A stretch of DNA of 64,000 bases. Origin: Dioscorea cayenensis subsp. rotundata. Taxonomy: Eukaryota; Streptophyta; Magnoliopsida; Dioscoreales; Dioscoreaceae. The translations under genes were made by a program, and so were the position numbers. This document shows, piece by piece, positions 38,016-51,534 of this stretch (position 1 is the stretch's first letter; each line of letters opens with the position of its first letter). The notes under the pieces were generated by a model, which saw only the letters and a program-made list of their open reading frames with translations, was not told where the DNA came from and searched no databases. The stretch spans positions 2,046,001 to 2,110,000 of the forward strand of contig NC_052487.1 of the NCBI RefSeq assembly GCF_009730915.1, given 5' to 3'.

Positions 38016-38609
38016 ATGGCGGCCGAGAGGGGTTGTTTCTCATCCTCTCCATCGTATTCGCCTCCTTCCCCCGCTTTCTCTCCGCCATCTTCTGCCGCAC
38101 CGCCTCCTCAGCCCTCTTACCCGACCTCTGCGGTGGCTCCAGCAACCACGCCTGCTCGCCTTCTACCTTTCTGGCTCCCGCGATGATGCTCACCGCCTTC
38201 TCCGCCATCTCCTCGCCGTCTACCACCCTCGCAATCGCTGCCTTCTTCACTTATCCTGGGACGCCCCCGCCTCGGAGCGCGCTTATCTTGCCAGCGCCGT
38301 CCCTGGAGCCTTTGGCAACGTCGATGTGCTTGGGCGTGGTGATGCCATGACTTATATGGCCTCGTCGGTGTTGGCAGCGACGCTTTATGCGGCAGCGTCG
38401 GTGATATTGAGGCTTGATGGCGAGTGGGATTGGTTTGTGACGCTGAATGTTGTACCCGCTGGTCACGCCAGACGGTATGTTATCATTGTTACTGATGAAA
38501 TTTCTTTAGTGCTGCGTTTAAAAAGTTGTGTGTTTTCCCCTCTGTTTGTAAGTTCGTTTAGCGTTGTTGAAATTGGGATTTTAGCTAATCTTTGTTTCAA
38601 ACAAATGCA

Positions 38610-38733
38610 TCTAATTTCATATTCTATTGCAGAGAAATTTATTATAATTTTGCAAGCAAAATGAGTCCTGAATGCTAATTTCATATTCTATTGTAGAGAA
38701 ATTTATTATAGTTTGGCTATCAAAATGAGTTCT
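38610..38733 (+). repeat. About 62 bp tandem duplication in the pseudogene intron
   Basis: Two adjacent units each contain CTAATTTCATATTCTATTG, AGAGAAATTTATTATA and CAAAATGAGT in the same order with small differences. It is a local direct duplication. Confidence 0.75.
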
Positions 38734-39689
38734 GACTGAATGTTATCTTGAAGGAAGGAGGGTCTAAGTTTTATCGTCTCTTGTCGTTTGTCTGAATGAT
38801 TTTGGTTATTATTACAGTTCATTTTTATCAAAAATTTTCATTTTCTTGTGGATTTTAATTCAGCCTGAGAGTTGAGACCACCATGTGCCTAGGCTGTTCG
38901 ACGCAATCTTATGATGACGGCATTAATGGTTGATGGAATGATGTAGTGGTCATTTTCAGAAATTATGTTTGTGTGTTCAGTCAATTTCTAATTTTATTTT
39001 TTCCAATAAATTCTGTTTTCCTTCACTGATTAAAAAGGGTCAATGTTCAAGAATCTTAATTTGAAGTTGGATAAGGATGGTTTTCCATGTTTAGTTTTAT
39101 TTTATGGTGATCTGGGTGGTAATACTAATGGCTGAAGGTTGAAGATTTAGTATTAGAAATGATTAATGAAGTGGGTGCAGTAGGGTTTGAAGGTTTAAGG
39201 CTTTGGTGAAAAGATATTGTTGAATAAAAATTTTTGAGAGCTATGAATACGGGAACACAATTCATTATGTTACTCATTCAAGTTCACATTAGTTCTTGAA
39301 GATCTTCTTTTTTGTAATTAAGTTACCATTAAAAAAATATTCTATTAACTGTCACTCACATGTGGAGATAAAATAAAAAATCCATCTGGTTTATTTCACG
39401 AGCTTCCCTTAAAATTTATACTATACTATGGATCAAATCACAAAGAAAAATCAGTTTAGTGCTCTTGTTCTCATATATTCGCGAGGATTGCATCTTCAAT
39501 GGATCTTTGTTTATCCTATCCAAATATTATGTGAATTCCCTCCTCATAAAATTATTAGGTATATTTGTGCTTGGACTTGGTTATTAGTGAGTCGATCTAA
39601 TGAGACACTTAAAATAAGGTGAGATGAGTGGCTGTTTGTGAAGTACATTCTGGGTGAACTTGCTAACATGGCTAAACTGTATATAGGTC

Positions 39690-40252
39690 TTTAAAAGCAA
39701 ACTAGATGCAATATTCGATATATACAAACAGACAGTTGTAGTGGAGAGAGCACAGTAATGTCATGTTTATATTCTTTTTAAAATTTCTTCAGCAACATAT
39801 AAAAGTCATCCAGTGTTTATCAAAGCATATAGTAAGTCGTATGATTCTCCAATTGATGGATTACATTGCCTGTCCATGTTGTTTCGTGTAATATCTTTAT
39901 GTCTTGGTATTGTATGAAGCTTTTTTTTCCATAGATGGTTAGTGTATCTTCCCTTTCATATGCAAACTAGATGCAATATTAGATATATGTGGGCAGGCAC
40001 AAGGTAGTGGAAAGAGCACAGCGATGTCAGAGTCTTTATTTTTTTTAAAATGTCTTCTTGTATTTTTTGTTCCCTTTTGTGACAAAAAAAATTCATCTGC
40101 ACTGTTTATCAAAGCATAAAGTCAGTTGTATGATTTTTCAATTGATGGGTCATAATGTGGGTTTAACTCGTTTCCTGTAATATCTTTTATGCCTTGGTGT
40201 TATAAGCTGCTTATTTTTCTAATGATGGTTAATGTATCATGCCTTTCATATT
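39690..40252 (+). repeat. About 275 bp tandem duplication in the pseudogene intron
   Basis: Units about 39690-39962 and 39963-40252 share GCAAACTAGATGCAATATT, GAGCACAG, GTTTATCAAAGCATA, CAATTGATGG, a GTAATATCTTT block and a final CCTTTCATA. They differ by substitutions and indels, so the duplication is not recent. Confidence 0.75.
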
Positions 40253-40385
40253 TTTTTCCTTGTATGTTTTGCAGACTTTATTCATGTCTTCTCATCTGTA
40301 CCAAGAGTTCTCAATTTTATAGGTCACACAAATGATCTTGGATGGAAGGAGTAGGCTCACTTTTTATACTTCTCAAATGTCTTGA

Positions 40386-40735
40386 GCTTTTCACTTGTTT
40401 AATTTTCTTCTCCAACCTAAATCCCTAATACATTCTCGTAGGTCACATAGGGTTCAACCAATTGTAGTCAACACAGGGATTTACTTGATTTCGGTAAATT
40501 GTTCAGTTGCTTATTATTAGGTGTTTGTATGTATGAAATATTTAGTGTTATGGTTCTATGATTTTTCACTTGTTTAATTTCCTTCTCCAACCTAAACCCC
40601 TAATGCATTCTGGCAGGTCACAGTTCAACCAATTGTAGTCGACTCAGGGATTTATTTGATTTTGGTAAATTGTTCGGCTGCTTATTAATTAGGTGTTTGT
40701 ATGTATGAAATATTTAGTGTTATGGTTCTATGATT
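40386..40735 (+). repeat. About 175 bp tandem duplication carrying pseudogene exon 3
   Basis: Both units contain TTTTCACTTGTTTAATTT, CTTCTCCAACCTAAA, the 50 bp exon-like segment, and a downstream block GTGTTTGTATGTATGAAAT. Each unit keeps an acceptor and a donor, so this is an exon duplication inside the GT14 relic. Confidence 0.85.
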
Positions 40736-40901
40736 TTGTTTTTCATTTAATTTCATGTGGTTTTATCTATTTACTGTCACTTGTTATTGTTATTGTTATT
40801 GTTGTTTTCTGGTTTAATGTTTTTAGGACAATTTGTGGTTTTGAAATCTAGTGCATCATTAAGAGCTTTTGTTGTAACTTAATTTTTCTTTATGTGCAGA
40901 C

Positions 40902-41096
40902 ATGGCTCATGAGGTTCAGTGCCCTCAGGCATTCACCCAAGAGCAAAGGGACTATCTACACAAATGGTGTTCTGTATGTGACAGAACATTCGAACATGCT
41001 AGTGGATTCGACAAACATAGGGACGTTGTACACAAGAACACCCACGAATACAAATGTGGAACCTGCATGCAACCTCTGAACGGTGCTAAAGCATAG
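40902..41096 (+). CDS. Small C2H2 zinc-finger protein (or last exon of a longer gene)
   Basis: A 64-codon open frame with one plausible zinc finger: Cys-X2-Cys-X12-His-X4-His in CSVCDRTFEHASGFDKH and the following RDVVH, then a second CGTC pair (KCGTCMQ) without matching histidines. The ATG lies 2 bp after a good acceptor (TTTATGTGCAG), so it may be the coding exon of a gene whose 5' exon is upstream, or an exon trapped next to the GT14 relic. I do not recognise the specific family. It lies on the same strand as the GT14 relic. Function is unknown and expression uncertain. Confidence 0.45.
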   Translation: MAHEVQCPQAFTQEQRDYLHKWCSVCDRTFEHASGFDKHRDVVHKNTHEYKCGTCMQPLNGAKA

Positions 41097-41152
41097 GGTA
41101 AACGACTTTCGAATGCTGGGGCTGCTCTAAGTGTTGAATGCCATGCATGCCA

Positions 41153-41489
41153 TAAACTAATCATTCATGGTTACCACTGTGCTCTGTTTTTCTGTTTGAA
41201 AAAACACAAACTTTTCACTGATGATGATGCTTGAATCTGAACCATATTTTTCTATTACTTTGTTTATAAACTAATCATTCATGGTTACCACTGTTTTTCT
41301 GTTTGAAAAACACAGTTGTTCACTGATGATGATGCTTGAATTTGAACCATATATTCTATTACTTTGTTTATAAACTAATCATTTATGGTTACCACTGTTC
41401 TCTGTTTTTCTGTTTGAAAAACACATACTTGTTCACTGATGATGATGCTTGAATCTGAACCATATTTTCTATTACTTTGTTTGTAACTT
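41153..41489 (+). repeat. Tandem repeat, three units of about 104-115 bp
   Basis: Three adjacent units start with TAAACTAATCATTCATGGTT at 41153, 41267 and 41371. Each continues through CTGTTTTTCTGTTTGAAAAA, CACTGATGATGATGCTTGAA and CTATTACTTTGTTT. Spacing shrinks by small deletions. The array lies just 3' of the zinc-finger ORF and may be part of its 3' UTR. Confidence 0.85.
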
Positions 41490-44057
<2,568 letters not shown>

Positions 44058-44290
44058 AATGACTTTTGGGTCTATTGGTACACGGGTCTCCGATAGAGCT
44101 CTCACCGAGTGGTGAGAGTTCGATTCTCGGCTGAGGGCACATTTCTGGGAGTTGTGAATAGTGGTTGTGTATGGGTGGTTCCAGCGCCCACATGAGCGTG
44201 GCCCCATCCCCATTTATTCCACCGAGGCTTGTGCACGTCCCTGGGTCTTTAGTGGGTTCGCCCCGCTCCTCTTTCCAAAAAAAAAAAATT
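44058..44290 (+). mobile_element. SINE-like element, copy 2 (most complete)
   Basis: An A-box-like TGGGTCTATTGG and a B-box-like GAGTTCGATTCTCGG lie about 45 bp apart. They are followed by a unique body (GTTGTGAATAGTGGTTGTG, then CCAGCGCCCACATG), a conserved 3' block GGGTTCGCCCCGCTCCTCTTT and an A-run of about 12. This is the expected layout of a tRNA-derived SINE. It ends about 60 bp from the left edge of the second F-box segmental copy. Confidence 0.65.
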
Positions 44291-44351
44291 AATGTTTTTA
44301 ATTGAGTTTTTTGAAAATTAAAAAAAAATGCCCCACCTTGTGTGTTAGGTG

Positions 44352-47300
44352 GGGTTTATTATGGCCTATGGGGGCATTAGAAATTATTTTTTGTTATTAA
44401 TATATTTTTAAATTTAAAGGAAAATACAATGTAAGAAATATTTTTATTATTAAGCTAGACAAACTAATGTAAGAAAATAAAAAAATAAAAAATATTATTA
44501 AAAAATACAATGTAGAAAGCTAGTATGTATAATATAACTAGATAAACAAATAAATAAATTGTGGAGTAAGGATCCAACTTGGGATACGAATTTAATCCTT
44601 CCAAGTTCGAAATAATATAAATTCTAAAATACTCCATCATTGTTTGTGACACATTTATACCAATGTTGTTATAACTCGCTTTTGTTTAATGTCATATTTA
44701 ATATTAATCTTAATTAAAATTTTTGATAACATTAATAATAAATATTGGTACTTTCACAAAACAATAATATAGTATGTTAAAGTATCCATATAACAACATC
44801 TGAGATGTGAGAACATCATGGAATAATCTTCCCATATCAACATTTATTCGACTAAAAGGTAGTTTAAAATCAAGCAAGAAGAAACAATAAATTATATATG
44901 TTGTATTGATATTTAAAAAAATTAAAAAATTAAAAATTAAAAATTGATAAAGAAAGAAAAATCTACTAAATATATTAATATAGATAACTTTGTGTTTTTT
45001 TTTTACATTTAAATAAACCATAAGTTACCACAGCTAACATTTATGAATATTGGTTGCTTTTCTTGGTGATAAATGTTGCGCAAAGGAAATAATGTGATGC
45101 TTTGATCTCTTATGTTGTAGACACCTGAATCATTGTATCCATACTTGTGTTTAGAATACTTATAATCATCACTGAAATAAATAATATTATTTTTTGTTTT
45201 ATCAACCACAGAAGTTGTTGGAATCAACATTGCATGATTAGCTCCCAAAACCAAAACATTACTATTTATGCTTTTCAATTCAAAGAATTTATTCACTTTT
45301 TTATCCAGCTTAAATAGTATGAAACCGCTTGTATGATAATCGTCATCCTCATCATTGTTGCCCTCGATATAATCCCTATAAACAAGTACCAGATCTCCCA
45401 TAAAATCTACCAAATATTTTTCCATTCCTTCTAAGTGGTGATTGGCTCGCAAGTAGTCATTATCATATGGGGAACAAATTTCTATTAACTTGTGATTCAT
45501 ACCAAGTTCAACTAGACACACTTGATTATGCGCTCCAACAACATAAAATGCTTCATTATACCATATGACATCTTCAAGGAAAAACTCACTATCTATCGTA
45601 GTCCACATTAAGTCACCAGGCCTCCAAAATCCTAATTTAAAATTGCCAAAGAAAATAGCAATTACAATATAGTCAGAACTCTTGTAAGGATTTGCTGATA
45701 ACACTACTTTATAAATAAACATATCACGTTTTCTTTCAGGCACATGCCCCAAAAAATTTTTATAAAAATCTTCATGCCGAGCATTAGAAGTATTATATTC
45801 CATTAGAGGTAGCTTAACTTGGGCCTTAGAGAAAGGATCCAACAAATTTATATTGAGATCTAAATCTATTGTAATTAGCCAGCCATGTGAAGAACCAACA
45901 CAAAGCTTCCCATGTAACTCTGATATTTCTATTTGGTAAACCTTCTCCTCTAATGGGTTAAAGAATCTCGGGGAATCATTATCATAGAAAAGTAACCAAG
46001 GAAGTTGTTTCTCAAGGAATTGGTGTCTCTCTTTTGCCACTTCATGCCAATATGAACACACAGCACTAAATCGAATATAATCTGAAAAAGAAAGAAACTT
46101 TATTATCTCTTGTAATATGTCCCTCGGAAGATCTTCGTAGTTTACCATTACTCCTGCAAGTTAGATAAAAAAGAAAATATAATGCTTCCATCATTTAATT
46201 TCATGAACAAACAATGTTAATTTAAATCATTGAATTCTAAAGAATCTAAAATACATACATTTTAGTTATAGTTTACACGACAAGCTTATTCGATGTAGAT
46301 GTTATTCTTTATATTTAATTCATATTTTTAAAAAATAAATTTTAGTTGACATTTGAATTTCACCTTATTTAGAGGAAAGTATTAAAAATCTCCCAAAACT
46401 AAAACTTAATTAAAAAAAAAAATTCAACATATCCCCAAAAATCCCCAAATCATCATTAATTTATATAGTTTACTGCTTTTACAATAAAATAATTATAACT
46501 AAACTACACTCGTTCTTCTCCAACTACTACCAGAGGAGAAATGGCATAGATATTTAATTATAATATCATAAATATTATGAACATATGATCTTTTTATTAC
46601 AATGGATATATTTATATATATATATATAATAAAATAAAAATAAATAAAGACATGCCTCCTAAATCGATGATGAATCACACTTAAAGAAAGAGATCACAAG
46701 TGAAGAGAGTGAGGGGAAAACAAGCATTCTTTAATTTACTTTTAATTATTTAATTGTAATCAAATTTTAATTATAATCAAAATACAATTAAAAGTTTTAT
46801 TAATATTTTATATTATTATCTGATCCGTGACCAACTCTAATCAAAACCTCATTATTATAATATAACTTCTAACTCACACAAAATACCTTAGTTTTTTAAA
46901 ATATTTATTTACAATAAACAAATAATTTAATTTTAAAATTATTTTATAAAATATTTATATATATTTATATATATATTTTATAAATTTCTCTATTTTTTTA
47001 TTTTATAAATAACTTTTTATTTTAAAACAATCCTCAAGACCTAAATTTAGATAATTTAATTTTGTTTTGAATTCTCTAGAGTGTAATTAATAATAGTCAA
47101 TCAGTATATATTTTTTAAAATAAATTTATGCAAATGTTAGATCAGCAAAATATTTATTTTAAAAAAAAAATATTAAGAGCAAATCATTTGATAAAATGAA
47201 TTCCAAAATAAAAAAGAGCTAAATAAGCACGCATTAACTCTACAAGTGAAAAAAAAACAAGAGAAATTAGGACAATATTAAGATCAAAATGAAGAAATAA

Positions 47301-48288
47301 AGATTTTGAGCCATGAGAGTAAGAGATTAGGGCTTTACCTTCAAGAAAGAAACCTATAAGCCCAAAGCGAGTGAAGATAATAGTGTGGTGGTGAAACCTG
47401 TGTTTTGAAAATTTATGAGTATTTTAAAAATCTCAATAATATTTTCTGAGGAGAAAATAAAATATATAAAATAAGAATTAAATAGTTTTTCCATGTAAGT
47501 TCAAACTAGAATTAGAAGGTCATATTTCAATATAAAATAATTTAAAAAAATTTAAACAAATTTGTGCTTTATATGGGAACTTCCTAATTTTCTATGATTT
47601 TTTTCCCAAAATTGATGAAAATAATTTATGCTTAAACATTTGTTATCTATTTTTTTATATATATTTTATTAACGACATAACAACAATTTAAATAAATAAA
47701 TAAAATCACACATGGCTTGTTAGGGCTAAACTGGTTTTATTATTTTCTTTCTGTTTTTTTTTTTCAAGGATAGGGACTATTTAGCTTATCAATTTATTGT
47801 TTCTACTCCCAAGAAACTAAAAAAATCTTTATAAAAGTTATAAAAGTAATCAATTTTTAAAAAAAATTAGAAAGAGGAAATATATTGTTTTTTTTTTTAA
47901 ATAAACTTTATTATTGTTGACTATATGTGGGAAATAAACAACAAAAACTAAAAAAGAACTATGTTTGCTATCTTAGATTTGACACACTAGGTTTGCTATC
48001 TTACTATACACCTTGTTACATCCATATATGATGCTTATATAGGGTCATAAATCACTATGTCCTAATAAAATTTAAAAGACTACTATTCAAATTCAAAGTA
48101 AATAATAATACTCAAACTAAAATTCTAATTTCACTCAAATTAATCATTAAATAACTATATAATATTTCTAACAATATTAACAAATATATATATATATATA
48201 TAATTTACAAATTTATATAAATTTAGTTAAATATTTAAAAATAAAATTAAGATTTAGATGGGAAACAATTTCTCCAAGGAAATAACTA
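44352..48288. repeat. Segmental duplication, copy 2 (contains F-box gene 2)
   Basis: The direct-repeat partner of 33056-37430, offset about 11.3 kb. It carries the second F-box gene (45009-46148), the same 5' UTR exon signature near 46656, and matching upstream AT-rich DNA through GATGGGAAACAATTTCTCC. It has lost several short stretches and is about 0.4 kb shorter than copy 1. Confidence 0.85.
45009..46148 (-). CDS. F-box protein with DUF295 (KIB-type) domain, copy 2
   Basis: Predicted SCF ubiquitin-ligase receptor and close paralogue of the F-box gene at 33819-34949. A single coding exon of 379 aa. The F-box lies at about residues 4-45 and DUF295 features follow (GNFKLGFWRPGD, WYNEAFYVVG, GVYNIRDQSITLFPL). 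The two proteins differ at scattered sites through the middle. The C-terminal end here (NVSCGNLWFI) differs from copy 1 because copy 1 carries a short tandem duplication there. A strong acceptor 5 bp upstream of the ATG again implies a 5' UTR intron. Both copies keep full-length frames, so purifying selection on both is plausible. Substrate unknown. Confidence 0.88.
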   Translation of the reverse strand: MVNYEDLPRDILQEIIKFLSFSDYIRFSAVCSYWHEVAKERHQFLEKQLPWLLFYDNDSPRFFNPLEEKVYQIEISELHGKLCVGSSHGWLITIDLDLNINLLDPFSKAQVKLPLMEYNTSNARHEDFYKNFLGHVPERKRDMFIYKVVLSANPYKSSDYIVIAIFFGNFKLGFWRPGDLMWTTIDSEFFLEDVIWYNEAFYVVGAHNQVCLVELGMNHKLIEICSPYDNDYLRANHHLEGMEKYLVDFMGDLVLVYRDYIEGNNDEDDDYHTSGFILFKLDKKVNKFFELKSINSNVLVLGANHAMLIPTTSVVDKTKNNIIYFSDDYKYSKHKYGYNDSGVYNIRDQSITLFPLRNIYHQEKQPIFINVSCGNLWFI

Positions 48289-49199
48289 GTATAGTCTATA
48301 GAGTTCTCTTTCCAATCTATAGACTTTATGTACAACTTAATCAAACAAACTTGCATTTGTACTCTATAAAATAAAAGTATAAAAAATTTAAATAAGGTGA
48401 ATCATGTTCAAGTTGAGGGGTAAAATATACAAAATAATCTCCAGCGGCATAGTTGTAACTATGCTACAGTTGAGGGGTAAAATTGGAAAAGTGAATCAAG
48501 TACTTATTTGCTATTCATGGAGAGCTTGTTTATAAATGTCATGTTAGCTAACGACTTGAGCAAATAAACTTGGTCTATTTACCTTGGATTAAAAATATAT
48601 AAATTTTAAATAATATCTCAACCATGGAAAATCTAATGGTATGACACAAAGTATAAAGGAGCAGGACAAAGATTTATATCTTTTTCACGACAATACTCTT
48701 GTGTGGGTTCTATGTCAGGAAACAATAGTTACACCTCTCATATTTGAAAAACAAAAAAAAAAATTTAAACAATCTGTAAACCACCATAATTAATATATTT
48801 CTTAAGAGATTGTCTATAAGCAATTATATTTGATGCGCCTCCATCTTAATTGACTCATGCAATTATTTAAAAACGATATAATAATTAATATGAAAAATCC
48901 ATAGCCAAACAACTACATAATAAACCATGACATTGTTATGAGAATGGAGAGAAGCCAGAGTTAACAATAGACAATTAGTTCAAATTTTAAATTATTTCAC
49001 AATTCTTTATTTGTTCAATTAAATTACATAAATTTCTTTAAATATAACTCCTTGTTAAAGATAATCCTCGAAGCCTTACTAGATTTTGAATATTCTAGAT
49101 TTCACGAATTACTAATATCAATTTTTTAAATAAATTCATATATATATATGCCATATAAGAAAAATATTTATTTTTATGAAAAATTATATTAAACAGTGA

Positions 49200-49680
49200 G
49201 TAAATGCCTTGTGCTAGCCGTGGACGAGTGATGCATGTATGCAATTGTAGTAATATCATACATACTATGACTTCATCGAATCTTTTGTTATGATGAAGAA
49301 AAAAATATTAAAAAAATTAAAGATAGAAAAAAAAAAACAAACGCATACCTTCAATAGAATAAAAGTTTATTGAGTTACACTGTAAAAAAAGGCAGTGAAC
49401 TGAAAGAGGCCAAACAAGCGTTATTTTATTGATTTTTAATTACTTAATCCTAATCAAATTATAATTATAATTAAATTATCATTATAAGTTATATAAGTAT
49501 CTTTAGTATTATTTTATCCTAAACCAAATATAATCAAATTCTAATCCTAATTGAACTTCAACTCAGCCCAAAAAAACTTAGTTTTTTAAAAATTTTATTA
49601 ACAATACTTACTTTAATTTTATAATTCATTTTTTTTACCTTTTAATTTGCATAGTATTTATTTATTTATTTTATTTTATT
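49200..49680. repeat. Decayed third copy of the F-box upstream segment
   Basis: The order AATATCATA, AACAAGCGTT, TTTTTAATTACTTAAT, ATTATTTTATCCTAAACC, AATATAATCAAATTCTAAT, TTGAACTTCAACTCA and AAACTTAGTTTTTTAAAA matches DNA about 46550-46900 (and about 35380-35730) upstream of the two F-box genes. No F-box coding sequence is attached. Confidence 0.6.
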
Positions 49681-50020
49681 TTATTGTAGGTGACTATTTC
49701 TTGAAGAGAACTCTTCTCTTCAACCCATGTTGTATTAATACTCATGTAACCACAATAAAATGGTGGAATCATCTCAAAGCTAGAGAGTTTAATATAAACT
49801 TTCTAAAACAAGGGATTATGATATGAAAATAAGAGCAATAATTATAATAATAAAATCATATAGATCCCGGAAAAACATACCGAATAAAGGTTACAAGTCA
49901 CACTCAAACAAGCGATCGAAAGTAGGTCCCGCTGGGATGACTGAAAGTCGTTACTTTTCCCCAGCAAGTAAGGGTGAATCTATTTCAAGCGTTTGGCTCT
50001 TAAAAATATTACTTGCCTCA

Positions 50021-50953
50021 GAATCACTTTCCACTGACTAGGGAAAGTGATTCACATGTGGTGTGAAAGTGTTTTACACTGTTGATGGGAAAGTTTTGGT
50101 AATTGTCAAATTACCAAACTACCCCTTTATTACATAAAACTCTTTCTCGCTCGCTTTTGCCTTTCGAAAAACCCTACCGCGATCATATATTCCAATTCGA
50201 GTGAGAATCACGCTTTCTTCGAATCGGAGAAAACCTCGGTAATATTTTTTCTCAAGTTTGTTAGATTATTTTTGTGTTAAATTTTTGTTAAATTTTTTCT
50301 TGGTGTAAAATTCATATTTTAAATGGATCAAAGATAAATAAATTTCATATTTGTTTGGATAAAAATTTTTTTATTGAGAATTTTTGTTTTGATTAAATCA
50401 AATCTATGTTGAAATAATAATCCAACACGATAAGATAAGAACTTGAGACATATATATTTTACTTGTCCACGATTGTAATGTTTTTAATTCCCACGAAAAA
50501 TTGTTCTCATTTGGATGAATATAAAGTTTTTAAAATATATGAGATATATAAATAAATATTAAGTAGAAGCATTCAAATCAAAATATTAATTCCTTAGTTT
50601 AACAATTTTAGTGTACTAAAAAAACATAAAAACCCCATTTGATTTTTTTTTTTAATTTATGAAGAATAGGTTAATTATTATTTTGGACTAAGTTAATAAT
50701 ATTATTAGAGTTGAATAAAAACCCAAATTTAGTAACTATAACAACTAAAAGGCAAAAATGAGAATAAACCTAATTTTACATCGAAAACAAGTTTCATACC
50801 AAACGTGGGAATTAAGTTTTGCATGCAAAGTAATTACAATTTTTGATTGGGATAACCAACGTCTAGAATAGTAGTTTAAGTAGTAATGCATGCAAAGTCT
50901 TTCCCTGCAAAGACTTTACATGCAATTACTTTCCCTGCAAAATACCAAACGGA
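50021..50953. mobile_element. Hairpin-rich MITE-like segment
   Basis: It starts with a perfect 12 bp inverted repeat (GAATCACTTTCC / GGAAAGTGATTC, 9 nt loop, 50021-50053). It ends with a 16 bp stem with one mismatch (TGCATGCAAAGTCTTT / AAAGACTTTACATGCA, loop CCCTGC, 50887-50924), followed by a second TTTCCCTGCAAAA and ACCAAACGGACCC. Neither end was proven as a terminal inverted repeat, so element limits are tentative. Confidence 0.35.
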
Positions 50954-50959
50954 CCCTAA

Positions 50960-51236
50960 GATGAGAGAGGAAGACAAGTATCATTTTACTAAATTTTGTT
51001 ATTTAATTATAATCAAACTAAAATTTGAAGTTTTAGAAATGTTTTCTGTTATTATCTTAACTTAATCCACAACTAATCAAATTTAACCCACACCGAAAGT
51101 AACTTAGTTTTTAAAAAGTTTTATTCACAACAAACAATTAGTTTAATTTTAATATTATTTCATAAAACTTTTTTAATTTTTATCTATAAATAACTCTTAT
51201 TTATTTATTGATAACTTTCTTTTTATTTTTTTATTT
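50960..51236. repeat. Decayed fourth copy of the F-box upstream segment
   Basis: The blocks TTATTTAATTATAATCAAAC, TTATTATCTTAACTTAATCC, CACAACTAATCAAATT, AACTTAGTTTTTAAAAAG and CAACAAACAATTAGTTTAAT follow the same order as the F-box upstream region near 46740-46940. It stops at the LeuRS fragment. Confidence 0.5.
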
Positions 51237-51237
51237 T

Positions 51238-51308
51238 AACAAAATAAATGCTTCCATAATGGTTTCAGATGATTATCCCACTAAAAGCATATAGAAAGCA
51301 AAAACTAA
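51238..51308 (-). pseudogene. Fragment of the leucyl-tRNA synthetase gene (exon-intron junction copy)
   Basis: Seventy bases match 62901-62970 with a handful of differences, including the shared core GATGATTATCCCACTAAAAG. In the intact gene this segment spans the start of the exon encoding WDNHPKPIMEAF and the acceptor and intron before it. The copy includes intron sequence, so it arose by DNA duplication, not from spliced RNA. It is in the same orientation as the parent, about 11.7 kb away. Non-functional. Confidence 0.8.
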
Positions 51309-51344
51309 AAAGTATAATACCCGAATTGATCCCTCTAATTTTTT

Positions 51345-51505
51345 TCTCTTTTCACTTTAGGTCCCTCTACTCAGAAATGTGCCATACTAATCCCTCTACT
51401 CTTAAAAATGGTTCTACTTAGTCCCTTCTACTCTAAAATGTGTTAATTAGTGGCTGTATTTTCAAGAGTAGAGAGACTATATATGAAAAGATTAATAGTA
51501 GAGGG
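51345..51505. mobile_element. MITE-like segment with GGTCCCTCTAC inverted ends
   Basis: The left part reads CACTTTAGGTCCCTCTACT and the right part AGTAGAGGGACCAAAG. In between, near-repeats of the theme 'tccctctact' occur (TAATCCCTCTACTC and TAGTCCCTTCTACTC). The layout suggests a small foldback element; target-site duplications were not established. Confidence 0.35.
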
Positions 51506-51534
51506 ACCAAAGAAAATCAAATTTAGAATTATAA

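Larger units (their letters stand above)
38016..40664 (+). pseudogene. GT14 family (beta-glucuronosyltransferase GlcAT14-like) pseudogene
   Basis: Relic of a Golgi GT14 enzyme; relatives add glucuronic acid to arabinogalactan proteins. Exon 1 (38016-38474) is GC-rich. It begins MAAERG, shifts frame into a hydrophobic anchor (LFLILSIVFASFPRFLSAIF), shifts again to give LLRHLLAVYHPRNR, SWDAPASERAYLAS, FGNVDVLGR and LDGEWDWFVTLN, and shifts a third time before YPLVTPD. Exon 2 (40275-40350) gives DFIHVFSSVPRVLNFIGHTN. Exon 3 (40442-40493) gives VQPIVVNTGIYLIS and is followed by a duplicated copy (40617-40664) with a 4 bp deletion. The rest of the catalytic domain is missing. Three frameshifts, an exon duplication and a lost 3' half make function very unlikely, although the splice sites remain readable. 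Confidence 0.83.

Noticed and set aside
37942-38250. A minus-strand 102-codon open frame opposite the GT14 relic
   Set aside because: It is a shadow of GC-rich exon 1; the plus strand carries recognisable GT14 text in three frames, and the minus frame has none.
49823-50041. A 72-codon plus-strand frame
   Set aside because: Composition is AT-driven, there is no family resemblance, and it runs into a hairpin-forming repeat.
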